A stretch of DNA of 64,000 nucleotides from RYN-133 sp963708645 (GCA_963708645.1 CAVPTA010000002.1:1-64000), one strand, 5' to 3'. Positions 18,842 through 29,661 are shown, numbered from the stretch's first letter. Notes: generated by a model from the sequence alone, not told the origin. Numbers and translations: made by a program.

Positions 18842-20347
18842 GAGACCACCTCGAGCAGGCCACGCCCGATCAGGTCACGCACGACCGGGACAACAGCGCT
18901 CGCGACATCGGCCGTCGCGACATCCTGCCGTCGCGGCGAGGACGTCGACGAGCACGTCGAGGGACAATCGGCCGTCGCATGCAGCGACCAGCCCGGCCAT
19001 CGCGTCGTCGGCCGCGATCTCCCAGCGCATGCCGGTCGTCTGCCGCAGATGCAGCGCTGCGGCGTCCACCCGTCCTCGCCGACCACGTCTTCCTGTGCGC
19101 GCACGAGGTCGCGCAGCGTGGCGCAGTCGAGTGCCGAGCAGCGTCGCATCGTCATGGCTCGGCCAGCCAACGACGCCGTCCCACCCACGCGTCGATGTGG
19201 CGGCCTGCCGGCTGCTCGACCGCTGCGGGACGTCCTCGCAGACCACCTGCGGGGACGGGCCGTCGTTGCGCCACATCGTGACGAGCCCCATGCCCGATCG
19301 CGGCGACGCCCTCGCGCTCGAACCAGTCCAGCCAGCGGTCGTAACGCGCGTCCCAGCGCGCCGTCCCCGGGAGCCTCGCCGGCGTCGCGCAGCCACAGCG
19401 TCACGTACTGCCCGGGCTCGGCGATCTCTCGTTGCCACACCCACGCGTCGCACGGTGCCCCGTCGAGCCATCCCGCGACCCGGCCCGCCCAGTCGCCATC
19501 GGCCGGGACGATCCAGTTCGCGAGCAGCGACGCCGTGCCGTCGGTGCTCGAGCAGTGCCGGCACGCCCGCGACGAGCGCCGCGCTCGCCGCGTCGCCGGC
19601 CAGCCCGCTGTCGCGGTAGTCGTAGCCGCCCGAGTCCCGGTCGAAGCCGGGTGACACGACGAACGGCGGGTTCGCGACCACCAGGTCGAACCGCTCGTCG
19701 CGCACCGGGTCCAGCAGCGACCCGTGTCTGCAGCTGCCACGCCTGACCCGACAGCTGCGCAGTCGTCGCTGCGTACCGAAGCGCCCGCTCGCTGATGTCG
19801 GTGGCAACCACCGACGCCGGCGTGCGTGCCCGCATGCAGTGCCTGCACGCCGCAGCCGGTGCCGAGGTCCAGGGCCCGCGCGGACGCTGCGGCGCACCGT
19901 CGCCTGCGCGAGCGTCAGCGATGCAGCGCCGATACCGAGCACGTGATCGGGCGCGAGCGGGCCCGGGTCGCACGTCGCGATCCGAAGTCGGAGAACACCC
20001 ACCACGGCCCGTCGACCGTCGGTCGCGTACGGCCGCACCTCGAGCCGGGCCCGCAGCCGCGCCGCCGCGCACGTCGACCAGGTCGTGCGCCGCGACGAGG
20101 TCGAGCGGACGCAGCGCGATCCGCGCGTCGTGCTCGGAGACCTCCTCGCCGAGCAGGAACAACCGCACCAGCGTCGCCAGCCGCTCGCTCGCTGGGCAGT
20201 GCCCGCGCGACGCCGGCCAGGTCGCCCCGCTGGTGCGCCGCCCGCCCGGCTGGTCCGAGCAGGTCTGAGACGCGCGTCGACGGTGAAGTCGTCGAGAGCC
20301 TCGCGCAGCAGTGCCAGCGACACCGTGCCGAGCAGGGGAGCGGTCAC
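18838..20347 (-). CDS. Class I SAM methyltransferase, HemK/N6-type NPPF motif (several frameshifts)
   Basis: A roughly 500-residue methyltransferase broken by at least four frame changes. Legible pieces: the GTG start MTAPLLGTVSLALLREALDD, an N-terminal helical domain with RLFLLGEEVSEHDARIALRP, a SAM motif (GTGCGVQALH region, then VVATDISERALRYA) and the catalytic NPPFVVSPGFDRD followed by YDYRDSGLAGD. The NPPF motif points to methylation of an amide or exocyclic amine, as in RsmC/PrmC-like enzymes. Such two-domain methyltransferases are common beside dtd in actinobacteria. The target is unknown. It is divergent from the DUF3099 gene, 38 bp away. Confidence 0.65.
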
Positions 20348-20385
20348 CGGGCCATCCTCGTACCGAGCGGGTCTTAAGTGGTTCT

Positions 20386-20718
20386 ATGGGGGTTGTGCGC
20401 CGTACTCATGCTGATCAACCCGCGTTGATCACGACTGCGCCGCACGACGCGAGCGACGAGTACGACAAGCGCCGCAAGAAGTACGCGATCATGATGGCCA
20501 CCCGCGCCTTGTGCGTGATCCTCGCCGCCGTCACCTACCAGGTCTCGTTCGCCCTCGCGATGGTGTTCGTCGTCGCCGGCGTCATCCTGCCGTGGTGTGC
20601 CGTGCTGATCGCCAACGATCGCCCGCCGAAGCGTCGGGTTGCAGATCTGAGTTACGTATCCGTGCCGGTCGAGCGCGCGTTGCCGGCCGGTTCCGACGAT
20701 CGGGTGGTCGACGGCTGA
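20386..20718 (+). CDS. DUF3099 membrane protein
   Basis: A 110-residue actinobacterial protein. A basic stretch (DKRRKKYAIMMATR) leads into two membrane helices (about 38-55 and 60-80), the second ending LPWCAVLIANDRPP, which is the DUF3099 hallmark. The function is unknown. ATG 20386 is the first sensible start; GTG 20395 is possible. It sits with DUF3039 and BrkB as in the mycobacterial sigB neighbourhood. Confidence 0.78.
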   Translation: MGVVRRTHADQPALITTAPHDASDEYDKRRKKYAIMMATRALCVILAAVTYQVSFALAMVFVVAGVILPWCAVLIANDRPPKRRVADLSYVSVPVERALPAGSDDRVVDG

Positions 20719-20753
20719 GTGCCGTGCTCGACGCACCTGAGAGGATGGTCGGC

Positions 20754-20978
20754 GTGAGTGAGACCGAGGTCGTCGAACGGCCGTCGCCCAGCACGTCCGA
20801 CACCGATGACGGCGACGACGTCTTCCATTACGTGATCAAGTCGCACATCGTCGAGAGCGCGGTGACCGGCAAGATGGTGCAGGCCATCTGCGGGGCGGTG
20901 TTCCCGGTGACGAAGACGCCCAAGCCGGGATCGCCGGTGTGTCCGAAGTGCCAGGAGATCTACGACGCTACGTCGTGA
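20754..20978 (+). CDS. DUF3039 protein, small zinc-ribbon-like
   Basis: A 74-residue actinobacterial protein. An acidic N-terminus precedes FHYVIKSHIVESAVTGKMV and the cysteine set C46 and C63-x2-C66 (VCPKCQEIY), which with H25 or H31 could bind zinc. The function is unknown. GTG 20754 has a GAGAGGA-type site. Its 3' end overlaps the stop of the convergent BrkB gene by 11 bp. Confidence 0.82.
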   Translation: MSETEVVERPSPSTSDTDDGDDVFHYVIKSHIVESAVTGKMVQAICGAVFPVTKTPKPGSPVCPKCQEIYDATS

Positions 20979-21986
20979 CCCGGTTCGGGCTCGTCCGCGT
21001 CGTCGTCCGGCCGATAGTCGTCGCCAGTCCTTGGGGTTGAGCACGCGCGGCTTGCGCGGGATCGACGGCTTGTACTGCTCGATCGCGGCGTTGAACTCGG
21101 CGCCGAGCAGCACCCCGATCGCAAGGACGAAGAAGAACAGCAACGCTGCGATCGGTGCGGCGATCGTCCCGTAGGCGGCGCTGTTGTGCTGGACGATGAA
21201 CGTGATGTACGTGCGCAGCCCGGCCGATCCCGCCAGAAACACGAGGATCGCCAGCACTGCGCCAGGGACGCCGCGGCGCCACGGCAGTCGCTTCGGCGGC
21301 GCGAGGTGGTACAGCGTCGTGAGCCCGACCAGCAGCAGGACGGCGACGACGGGGTAGTAGCCGTTGTCGATCAGACCGCCCAGCGCCGCCCGGGTGCTCT
21401 TCGGCAACACCCGTTTGAGCAGCGTCGGCCCGAGCACCAGCAGCGGCAGGACGACGACGCCGATCGCAACCGAGCCGAGGAACAGCCACAGGGCGAGCAG
21501 CCGGCTGCGTACGGCGCCGCGCAGGTCGCGCATGCCGTACGCGATGGTGATCGTGTTGACGAACGTCGCCGTCGCCGACGAGCCGGCCCACATCGCGATC
21601 AGGAAGCCGAGGCTGATGATGTCGGCCCGGCCGCTGTGCAACACATCGTTGAGCATCGGGTGGATGACGTCGTGGACGACCTGCTTGCTGAACGCCGAGT
21701 TCAGCGTGGCTTCGATGCGCGCCTCGGTGCGGTTGACGGTCGAGGTGCCGAACCAGCGCGACACGTAGCCCAGGGTCGCGACGAGCGCCAGGAACAGCGA
21801 CGGCAGCGAGAGCAACTGCCAGAACGCGGCCTCGGCCGACAGGCCGAGCACGCGGTCCTGCCATGCCTTGGCGACCGTCCGGCGCAACAACACGGGGAGC
21901 AGCCGGAGCCAGTGCGCGAGGCGCAGCACCGCCCGTCCCACGAGGTGCCGAACCGGGTCCACGAGAGACAAGTGTGCCGACTGCAC
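20968..21986 (-). CDS. YihY/BrkB-family membrane protein (one frameshift near the end)
   Basis: About 340 residues with six membrane helices: AFWQLLSLPSLFLALVATLG, AMWAGSSATATFVNTITIAYG and the family block AYGTIAAPIAALLFFFVLAIGVLLGAEFNA. The family was once called RNase BN but is not that nuclease; the role is unknown. After NPKDW the frame must change at about 21022-21028. The restored tail is acidic (DDYRPDDDADEPEP) and stops at 20968. Unshifted, the frame would run on through DUF3039 and DUF3099, which is not credible. The start is GTG 21986. Confidence 0.85.
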
Positions 21987-22152
21987 CGTCCTCGGCCCGG
22001 CGCATCTGGCGGCACGGGTGTGTCGTTTCGCTCGACGGCGAGTCGCGTCCGGCCGGTGATCACGACCCGGTTATGGTGGGCGACCGCGGCAGCCGCGCCG
22101 CTCATGTGAGATCAGTACGACGCGACTACGGGCCGGGGGAAGACGAAAGATC

Positions 22153-23857
22153 GTGGCAGCACCCCGGCAGCGCCCCCAGCCCGCGTTGCGTGCCTGGCAG
22201 CGGGCGGCACTGGCCAGCTACGAGGCGACCGACGGCCCCCGCCGCGACTTCCTCGTCACAGCAACCCCGGGCGCAGGCAAGACGACCTTCGCGCTGACGC
22301 TCGCGGCCCGGCTGCTGCGAGCGCCGCGCGATCGACCGGGTCGTGGTCGTCGCGCCGACCGACCACTTGCGCACCCAGTGGGCCGATGCCGCCGACCGGC
22401 TCGGCATCGGCCTCGACGCCGCCCTGTCGAACTCGACCGGGCCGGTCCGCCCGGATCTGACCGGCTACGTCACGACCTATGCCCAGGTGGCGGCCAAGCC
22501 CGCGCTGCACCACGCCCGGACAGTCCACAAGCGCACGCTCGTCGTGCTCGACGAGGTCCATCACGCCGGCGACGGGCTGTCGTGGGGCGATGCGGTCGCC
22601 ACCGCCTTCGAGAGCGCCGCGCGGCGCCTGTGCCTGACCGGTACGCCCTTTCGCACCCGTCCCGACGAGCGCATCCCGTTCGTCCGTTACGAATCCGACA
22701 CCGAAGGCGGCTTCCGTAGCAGCGCCGACTTCACCTACGGCTACCGCGAGGCGCTCGCCGACGGGGTCGTCCGCCCCGTTGTCTTCGCTGCGTACACCGG
22801 CACCTCGCGCTGGCGGAACAGCGCGGGGGAGGTCATCGCCGCCTCGCTCACCGACGCCGGCACGAAACGCACCGAGGCGACGGCGTGGCGCACTGCGCTG
22901 AACCCGAAGGGACGGTGGGTGCCGCACGTCATCGCGGCGATGGACGAGCGCATCACCCACCTCCGCGACAACGGCGTCCCCGACGCCGCGGGCCTCGTGC
23001 TCGCCAGCGACCAGGACGACGCTCGCGAGTACGCCGCGATCGTCGAGCACGTGACCGGCCACCAACCGGTGCTCATCCTGTCCGACGATCCCAAGTCCGG
23101 CGACAAGATCGCCGCCTTCACGACGGGCCACCAGCGCATGGCGGTGTGCGTACGCATGGTGTCCGAAGGCGTCGACGTCCCGCGCGCTGCGTGCCTGGCG
23201 TGGATGACTTCCTACCGCACGCCGCTGTTCTTCGCCCAGGGCGTCGGACGTGTCGTGCGGGCCCGCGGCCGGCACGAGACCGCGACCGTCTTCCTGCCTG
23301 CTGTCCGGCCGCTGCTCGCCCTGGCTGCCGAGCTCGAGGACGAGCGGAACCACATCATCCCGCCGCCGGCCGCCGATGACCCGACCCTGCTCGACCTCGA
23401 ACCCGGCGAGGAGACCGAAGGCGAGGCCGACGGCTACGAACTCGTCGACGCCGATGCTGCCTTCGCCCACGTGCTGCACGCCGGACGCGCGGTCGTCGCC
23501 GGCCCCGACCTCACGACCGACGACGAGGATTTCCTCGGCCTGCCCGGCATCCTGTCGCCCGAACAGATGGCGCAGGTGCTCGCGCGACGAGACGAACATG
23601 CGCGCAAGCGTGCGAGTTCGGTCGACGCGGCACCCCCGTCCGCCGAGGCCGCAGCCTGGCGAGCAGGCGCGCAACTGCGGCGCGAGGTCAACCGCCTCGT
23701 CGGCGTGCTCGCGGCGCGGCAGGGGACACCGCACGCGCAGATCCACGCGCTGCTGCGCCGCGCGGTGCCGGGGCCCGCGTCTGCGGCGGCCGGGGTCGAG
23801 GTGCTCGAACAACGCCGCGACCATCTGCTCGGCCTACTCGGTGGCGCCGGGGCGTGA
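22153..23857 (+). CDS. Superfamily 2 DNA/RNA helicase (one frameshift)
   Basis: About 565 residues. Walker A is TPGAGKTT in the first frame; the reading shifts at about 22325 into RAIDRVVVVAPTDHLRTQW (motif Ia), followed by DEVHH (motif II, DExH class), LTGTPFR (III), MVSEGVDVPRA (V) and FFAQGVGRVVRARG (VI). A C-terminal helical region of about 150 residues follows. The architecture matches actinobacterial standalone DEAD/DEAH helicases near sigB, of unknown substrate. The start is GTG 22153. It is divergent from brkB across 166 bp, which should hold both promoters. Confidence 0.85.
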
Positions 23858-24160
23858 GCAGGTGCCGGGCGCTGCCGGCGTGGACGGTGTACGCGTAGCT
23901 GGCGTGCCCACGATGTGACGCTCGCCGCCAATGCCGATAAGCGGAATCACGGGCTGGGTATCACCGGTTGTACTCGACGTCAGACGTAACACGATCGAAA
24001 AATTCTCCGCCGGGGTGTCGTGCGTGTCACGGTCCCTGACGGTGGTTTCGTTAGGCACCGGGGTACCGCAGCTACCGTCGCAAGCGGAGTTACGGCTCAC
24101 GGAATGGCGTTACCAGTCGATACGTACGGTAGGAACACACGACAGAGAAGAGGTGCCGAC
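23858..24160. other. Intergenic region before the DUF7455 gene
   Basis: About 300 bp without a gene and noticeably less GC-rich than its surroundings around 23985-24005 (ATCGAAAAATTC). It probably holds the promoter for the DUF7455 gene, but I cannot assign -35 and -10 boxes with confidence. No repeat or RNA gene was recognised. Confidence 0.4.
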
Positions 24161-24388
24161 GTGACCCCCACCATCGACGCACGTGAACTGACCGCCCTGG
24201 ATCGCTGCGACCGTTGCGGCGCCCAGGCCTACGTCCGTGCCGTTCTGGGCTCCGGCTCGGAGTTGCTCTTCTGCAATCACCACTGGCACCAGAACGCCGA
24301 CCGGCTGCGCGAGATCGCAGTGACGATTCAGGACGAGACGAACCGCCTCGACGCAGTGCCGGCAGCAGCCGCAGTCGACGAGCGCTGA
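24161..24388 (+). CDS. DUF7455 small zinc-binding protein
   Basis: A 75-residue protein with C16-x2-C19 (CDRCG) and C38 plus H40/H41 (FCNHHWHQN), a compact zinc site; AQAYVRAVL and the C-terminal helix are typical of the family. It is widespread in actinobacteria near sigma-factor genes, function unknown. GTG 24161 follows a GAAGAGG site. It marks the left edge of the conserved block before the accessory region. Confidence 0.82.
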   Translation: MTPTIDARELTALDRCDRCGAQAYVRAVLGSGSELLFCNHHWHQNADRLREIAVTIQDETNRLDAVPAAAAVDER

Positions 24389-24440
24389 CCCGAATCCGAC
24401 CCGAATCCGACCGAGGTCGCACCTCCGTATCGCAGCGTTC

Positions 24441-24472
24441 ACAAGGCCCCGTCCAGCCGGACGGGGCCTTGT
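24441..24472 (+). terminator. Perfect 14-bp hairpin after the DUF7455 gene
   Basis: Arms 24441-24454 and 24459-24472 are exact complements around the loop AGCC, 53 bp after the stop. The hairpin is GC-rich with A/T ends and no T-tract. Confidence 0.75.
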
Positions 24473-24540
24473 GCATATCGTGCGAATTTCGTCACCTTCC
24501 GTACGGTTTAGGGTCCGCGTGAGCCGGGCAGACCAACATC

Positions 24541-24702
24541 ATGATGACGTTGTTCATGGTGTTCGCAGCCGTCGCTCTCGTGGTGCTTGCCGGTGAAGCA
24601 GTACGCAGTCAGTGCCGCCGGATGCTCGGCCGGCCCGTGCCGTTGATCGGCGCGAACGACGTCGCCCTCGAAGCGCAGTCGGTCCCCGCGGTGGCCGCCT
24701 GA
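24541..24702 (+). CDS. Small single-span membrane peptide, 53 residues
   Basis: The ATG start gives MMTLFMVFAAVALVVLAGEA, one membrane helix, followed by a 33-residue polar tail. It is flanked by two hairpin terminators and is out of phase with any neighbour, so it could be an independent transcript. The ribosome site is weak. No family is recognised. It may be a genuine small protein or chance. Confidence 0.35.
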   Translation: MMTLFMVFAAVALVVLAGEAVRSQCRRMLGRPVPLIGANDVALEAQSVPAVAA

Positions 24703-24731
24703 GTCCCAGCCCGTAGCTCGACCAACTTGAG

Positions 24732-24759
24732 CGGCGCCGTCCCCATCGGGGCGGCGCCG
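24732..24759 (+). terminator. GC-rich hairpin after the small membrane ORF
   Basis: Self-complementary CGGCGCCG blocks at each end with CCCC/GGGG inside, one mismatch and a short loop, followed by TTGT. It lies about 30 bp after the small ORF. Confidence 0.5.
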
Positions 24760-24807
24760 TTGTCGTGTGCGCTGAACCCGGTCCCGGTCGTGCTCGTGTG
24801 CACCGTC

Positions 24808-25573
24808 GTGAGACAGGACATCCGGACGCCGTTCGCAACCGCACTGCAGGGCGCCAGGCAGGCAGCGTTTCCACCCGGCCAGTACGTGGGCCAGGAATCG
24901 TTCATGACCGCCGACCAGATCCGCACGCTCGCGAGCCGCTGCGATATCGACCCGGCCACGTCGGTGCTTGATCTGTGCTGTGGCGTCGCCGGCCCGGGCC
25001 GGTTGATCGCTGCCGAGTTCGGCTGCGCCTACACCGGCGTCGACTACTCGGCCAGTGCCCTCGAGCTCGCACAGGCGCAGGCGGAAGGACTGCGGTGTGA
25101 GTTCATCGTGGCCCATGTCCCGCCGGTGCCAGCCGGCCGTTACGACGTAGTGCTGCTGTTCGAGACGATGCTGGCCTTCGCCGACAAGCTCACCCTGTTG
25201 CGGGAGGTGTCGCGGGCGGTAGTGCCGGGCGGTCTGTTCGCATTCACTGTCGAAGCGGGCGCGCCGCTCACCCCGGCGAGCGGGTGTTCATGCCCGATCC
25301 GGACACCGTCCACCTGATCGGCATGCCCGCGCTGACCGCACTGCTTGCCGGCTGCGGGCTCACCGGTCGACCTGGATGTGCGATCGCACCCACGCGCATC
25401 AGGTAGATCGCGGCCCGGCTACTCGCCGCGTTCCGCGACCGGCATGCAGAGCTCGTCGCGGCAGATCGGGGAGCAGCGGGGTCGGCGATCTGCTCGCCGC
25501 GCACCAACTGTGGAGCGACTGGATGTGGTCCGGACGGGTGCGCAAGTTCGAGGTGATCGCGCGAAAGCAGTGA
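24808..25573 (+). CDS. Class I SAM-dependent methyltransferase (frameshifted)
   Basis: About 250 residues with the SAM motif LDLCCGVAGPGRLIA, then GVDYSASALELA and a post-I block VLLFETMLAF. The first frame is readable to about 25270; the rest must be rebuilt from other frames (ERVFMPDPDTVHLIGMP, then LLAAHQLWSDWMWSGRVRK ending at 25573), requiring at least three single-base changes. The layout is that of small-molecule methyltransferases. GTG 24808 is the likely start. The 3' end meets that of the convergent acyltransferase gene. Confidence 0.65.
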
Positions 25574-25574
25574 T

Positions 25575-26662
25575 CGCCAGCTCCGGTGGCTTCGGAACGG
25601 AAACTCGAACACGACGGCGAACAGCCTGGCGAAGCAGATCGTGACGGGCAGCAGGATCGCGCACAACACCAAGAACATCGGCGTGCCCGACGCAACGCGA
25701 CCGCGCACCAGTCCGTAGGACACAGCGATCACGATCGGTGCGTGCGTCAGATAGAGGCTGTACGAGAACGATCCCGAGGCTGCGGAGCGGGTGAACTCGA
25801 GCAGCCGCACGAGCGGCCGCGGTTGCGCAGTCGCCAACGCGGCGAGCAGGCAGGCGATCGCCGGTGTCCACGCGAGGTCGACCCAGAACAGGTTGTCGTT
25901 GACCCACACCGTGCCGCGAACCACGATCAACGCCAGCACGGGCGCCGCGCTCCGATCGCGAACGAGCCCCACGGCAGCGAACGGACTCGGTCGCCGGCCA
26001 CGACGATCCTCGACGTGAGCACACCGACGGCGAACAGCACTGCGAGGTCGGGGGTGAAGTCGAGCAATCCCGTGCTGACCGCAGGCACGTGGGGACCTGA
26101 CAACCCCAGGGGCCACGACGATGACTGTGACGCTGGTGGCCATCGCGACAGCGCCCATCCGCCGCGCCAGCCACAGCAGCAGGGGCAGCAAGAGATAGAG
26201 CTGCGCCTCGATCGCGATCGACCAGAACGCGCGGTTCGGGCTGCCGTCCGGTGCGAAGTCCTGGACGAGCAGCCCGTAGGCGGCAACCGAGCTCGCGTTC
26301 GGCCGTGCCCATCCCGGCTGCGCAAGCACGAACCAGGTCATCACGAGGCTGAACGCGAGCGCCGCCCAGTACGGCGGGAGGATCCGCCAAGCGCGTCGCC
26401 GTGCGAACGCGGTCAGCGAGTCGAGACGCCACCCGACCGCGCGGCAGGCCAACCCCAGCGAGAATCCGGACAGCGCGATGAAGACGATCACCGCGAAACG
26501 TCCGTAGATGAAACCAGCTGCCCAGAACGGCGCATGATTGTCGGGGAAGCCGGGCCAGGCACGCAGCAGGATGTGGTTCACGACCACGAACAGCGCGGCA
26601 ACGCCGCGTACCCCGTCGAGGCCGGCGATGCGATCGGATCGGTTCGGCTGCGCCACGTTCAT
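25575..26662 (-). CDS. Acyltransferase 3 family (OafA/YrhL-like) membrane protein (frameshifted)
   Basis: A multi-pass O-acyltransferase that would transfer acetyl or acyl groups to an exported sugar or lipid. It opens with the family signature RIAGLDGVRGVAALFVVVNH, continues through FIALSGFSLG, PPYWAALAFSL and SIAIEAQLYLLLPL, and ends with SGSFSYSLYLTHAPI. Between about 26110 and 25970 the reading lies in another frame (FTPDLAVLFAVGVL), implying two compensating changes. ATG 26662 is the start. No stop occurs near 25575; the frame runs on to 25268 over the methyltransferase, so the 3' end given is an estimate. Confidence 0.72.
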
Positions 26663-26783
26663 TGTCACGGCGCAACCCCGCGAGCCGTTCAGTCGGTGGC
26701 GCTGCTCGCGAGCTGAACCGGCACTCGCGCCGACGCGTACCTCCCGATGACGTTCAAGCGAGCGTCGATCATTGGAGGTCACG

Positions 26784-27490
26784 TTGCGCAGCACGCGGTT
26801 CGAGGCCATGGTCGGCGCATCCGCGACGCTTGTGCTCGTGGCCGTCGTGGCGGTGGCGGTGGGTCTTGGACCGGCCGCGTGGACGATAGGTGTCTCGACC
26901 GGCGTTGGAGCCGTTGCGCTGCACATCGTCGCGCGCAGGCGTGCTTCCGCCTCGATCGGGCCCGGCGGATTGGGTCACTCTGACCAGAGCGGTGCTGGCT
27001 GCCGGCGTCGCCGCGCTGGTCACGCGCGGCGGCGACGGCGCCGACGATCGCGCTGGCTGGTCGCCCTGTCGAGCATCGCGCTCGATGCTCGACGCGGTCG
27101 ACGGCAAGGTTGCCCGCCGGACGGGGACGGCCTCGACGCTCGGTGCTCGATTCGACGCGGAGGTCGACGCGTTCCTCATTCTGGTGCTGAGCATCGAGGT
27201 CGCGCGCACCTACGGCGAGCTGGGTCTTGGTCATCGGCGCGGCCCGCTACGCGTTCCTGCTCGCCGGCTGGGTCGTGCTGTGGCTGGCAGCACCGTTGCC
27301 GAGCCGGTTCTGGGGCAAGGCCGTAGCTGCGGTTCAGGGCATCGTCCTCACTGTCGCCGCGCGGGAGGCCCTGCCGCCGCTGGTCGGGATGAGTGCGGTC
27401 GCCGTCGCGATGTTGCTGCTGGTGCACTCGTTCGGCCATGACGTCATCTGGCTCTACCGCCGCGGGGCGGGCCCGGTCACGAAACGCGTC
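26784..27490 (+). CDS. CDP-alcohol phosphatidyltransferase (frameshifted)
   Basis: Membrane enzyme that joins a CDP-activated lipid to an alcohol (or CDP-alcohol to a lipid). The complete signature D-x2-DG-x2-AR-x8-G-x3-D-x3-D is readable from DAVDGKVARR to GARFDAEVD (27089-27165). Membrane helices lie before (ATLVLVAVVAVAVGL) and after (GAARYAFLLAGWVVLWLAAP). At least three frame changes are needed, at about 26960, 27040-27085 and 27215. TTG 26784 after GGAGGTCAC is the best start; ATG 26808 is possible. The frame continues without a stop into the sulfatase-like part. Confidence 0.7.
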
Positions 27491-29123
27491 GTGCGGTGCA
27501 CGACTGCGGCGATCGCAGTCGCGGTCGTGTGGGCGGCCCTCGTCGCCCCCGACCGGCTGGATGAGCTGACGCCGTCCTCATTCGTGCGAATCCCCTTGGA
27601 AGCGCTCGTGCTGCTCGGGTTGTCGCTCGTGCTGCCGGCTCGCCCGCGCCGAGTACTCGCCGCTGTGGCCGGCGCGACGTTCGGTGCGCTGGCCGTGATC
27701 AAGATCCTCGACATGGCCTTCAACGCCCAGCTCGACCGGCCGTTCAACCTCGTCTCGGACTGGGGCAACCTCGTCCTCGGAATCGGGGTGGTGCGCGACT
27801 CGGTCGGGACGCGCCTCACTGACGAATTCATCGTGCTTGCCGTGCTCGGGCTCGTCGTGTTGACCGCGCTCATCACTGCATCGACGATGCGGCTCAGCGC
27901 CGTGGCGGGTCGGCATCGACGCGGGTCCGCCCGCAGCGTCATGACCGTCGCCCTGGTCTGGGTGGTCAGCGCGGCAATGTCCCTGCAACTCGCGCCGGGC
28001 TCGTCGCTCGCGTCGCTGAGCACCGCTCAACTCGCGGTCGCGCAGGTGGGTGAAGCCGCTGCGGCGCTTCGTGACCAGCAGCGCTTCGAGGTCGCGCTGC
28101 GCACCGCCGACCCGGCCGCGAAGATCCCCGCGAGCGAACTGCTCGACGGCCTGCGCGGCAAGGACGTCCTGGTCGTGTTCGTAGAAAGCTATGGGCAGGT
28201 CGCGGTCGAGGGCACGAGCATTCGCACCGGGCGTCGACACGGCGCTGCGTCGGGACACGACCACGCTGACCGGCGCCGGGTTCTCCGCACGCACCGCCTA
28301 CCTGACCTCACCCACCTTCGGCGGGATGAGCTGGATCGCACACTCGACCCTGCAGTCCGGGCTGTGGATCGACAGTCAGGACCGCTTCGACCAGCTCATG
28401 GCGAGCAAGCGGATGACCATCAGTTCGGCATTCGGCAAGGCCGGCTGGCGCACCGTCAGTGACAACCCGGCCGACAAGCATCCCTGGCTGCAGGGCGAGC
28501 AGTTCTTCCACTACGACAAGCTCTACTCACGGAACAACGTCGGATACCGAGGTCCTTCGTTCAGCTGGGCAGCCATGCCCGATCAGTACACCCTGGCCAA
28601 GTTCCAGCAGCACGAACTCGGCCCGGGACACGCTCCCGTGATGGCCGAGATGGATCTCGTCTCGTCCCACACGCCATGGACCCCGCTGCCACGGATGGTG
28701 GCGTGGAACCGCCTGGGAAACGGATCGGTATTCGACGCGATGCCCGCCGAAGGAGTGCCTCCGTCGGCCGCGTGGCAGGACTCGGCGACCGTCCGCAAGC
28801 TCTATGCCCAGTCGATCCGGTACTCGATGAATGCGCTCACCTCGTGGATTGCCCGAGCACACGACAAGAACCTGGTTGTGGTCCTGCTCGGCGATCACCA
28901 ACCTGCCACCACCGTGAGCGGGTACACCGCGACCCACGACGTGCCGATCTCGATCGTTGCGCACGACCCGACCGTCGTTGGCCGTCTCGCGCCGTGGCAC
29001 TGGGACAGCGGTTTGGTGCCCGACCCATCGGCGCCCGTCTGGCCGATGGATGCGTTCCGCAACAAGTTCTTCGACGCGTTCACCACGCGCCACGAGAGCG
29101 TGCGGCTTCGGGCCGACAGGTGA
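27491..29123 (+). CDS. Sulfatase-like / phosphoglycerol-transferase-type membrane protein (one frameshift)
   Basis: About 540 residues: four or five membrane helices to about residue 170, then an extracytoplasmic alkaline-phosphatase-superfamily domain. VVFVESYGQVAVEG resembles the metal-binding E-S-F/Y start of the LtaS/sulfatase fold; TFGGMSWIAHSTLQSGLW and LLGDHQPATTVSG fit the nucleophile and metal regions. The frame moves at about 28217. Homologues usually modify lipids or glycans outside the membrane. GTG 27491 is a possible own start, but the frame is open through the preceding phosphatidyltransferase, so a single fused protein cannot be excluded. Confidence 0.7.
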
Positions 29124-29190
29124 ACCGGCACAGCGTCCAGAACGTGCCAACCAGTGGTGGAAAGCCAAACGAAGGGGTTCGGTGAGGGCA

Positions 29191-29661
29191 ATGAATTTGA
29201 ACAGACAGGCAACCATCCGACTGGTGTTGGCCGTCGTCGCCGCGGCCGGCCTGGGCATCGATGCCTTCGTGCATTTCGATCTCGCCTCGGCCTATGACGG
29301 CGTCAAGTCCAGCGTCCTGACGCAGGGCGATCTGTTTCGCGCGGAGGGGATCGCCGCGGTGATCGCCGGCGTTGCTGTGCTGGTCCGCCCGCGTCGCTAC
29401 ACGGCGGCTTTCGCGTTCCTGGTCGCAGCCGGAGGTACGGCCGCAGTGCTCGTGTACGCCTGGGTGAACGTCGGTGCATTCGGACCGTTCCCGAACATGT
29501 ACGACCCGGTCTGGTACACCGAGAAGACGCTCAGCGCATGGGCCGAGGGAATCGCCGCACTCGCTGCGCTCGTGTTGTACGCGGTGCTGCACGCCCAAGC
29601 ACGTGCGACGTCATCGCGCCCGCGGGTCGTCGGCGGCATCGCACATTCGGCGCGCGGCTGA
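29191..29661 (+). CDS. Hypothetical four-helix membrane protein
   Basis: A 156-residue protein with four predicted membrane helices (about 9-25, 52-66, 72-92 and 120-140) and a conserved-looking AFVHFDLASAYD loop after the first. The arrangement recalls small DoxX-like or Rv-type hypothetical proteins, but I do not assign a family. ATG 29191 or GTG 29182 may start it; GGTGAGGG serves the former. It precedes the MDR gene by 6 bp and could be the first gene of that operon. Confidence 0.65.
   Translation: MNLNRQATIRLVLAVVAAAGLGIDAFVHFDLASAYDGVKSSVLTQGDLFRAEGIAAVIAGVAVLVRPRRYTAAFAFLVAAGGTAAVLVYAWVNVGAFGPFPNMYDPVWYTEKTLSAWAEGIAALAALVLYAVLHAQARATSSRPRVVGGIAHSARG

Noticed and set aside
18838..20347. 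Methyltransferase next to dtd considered a decayed pseudogene
   Set aside because: Motifs survive in all frames and equally dense frameshifts occur in essential genes, so sequence error is simpler.
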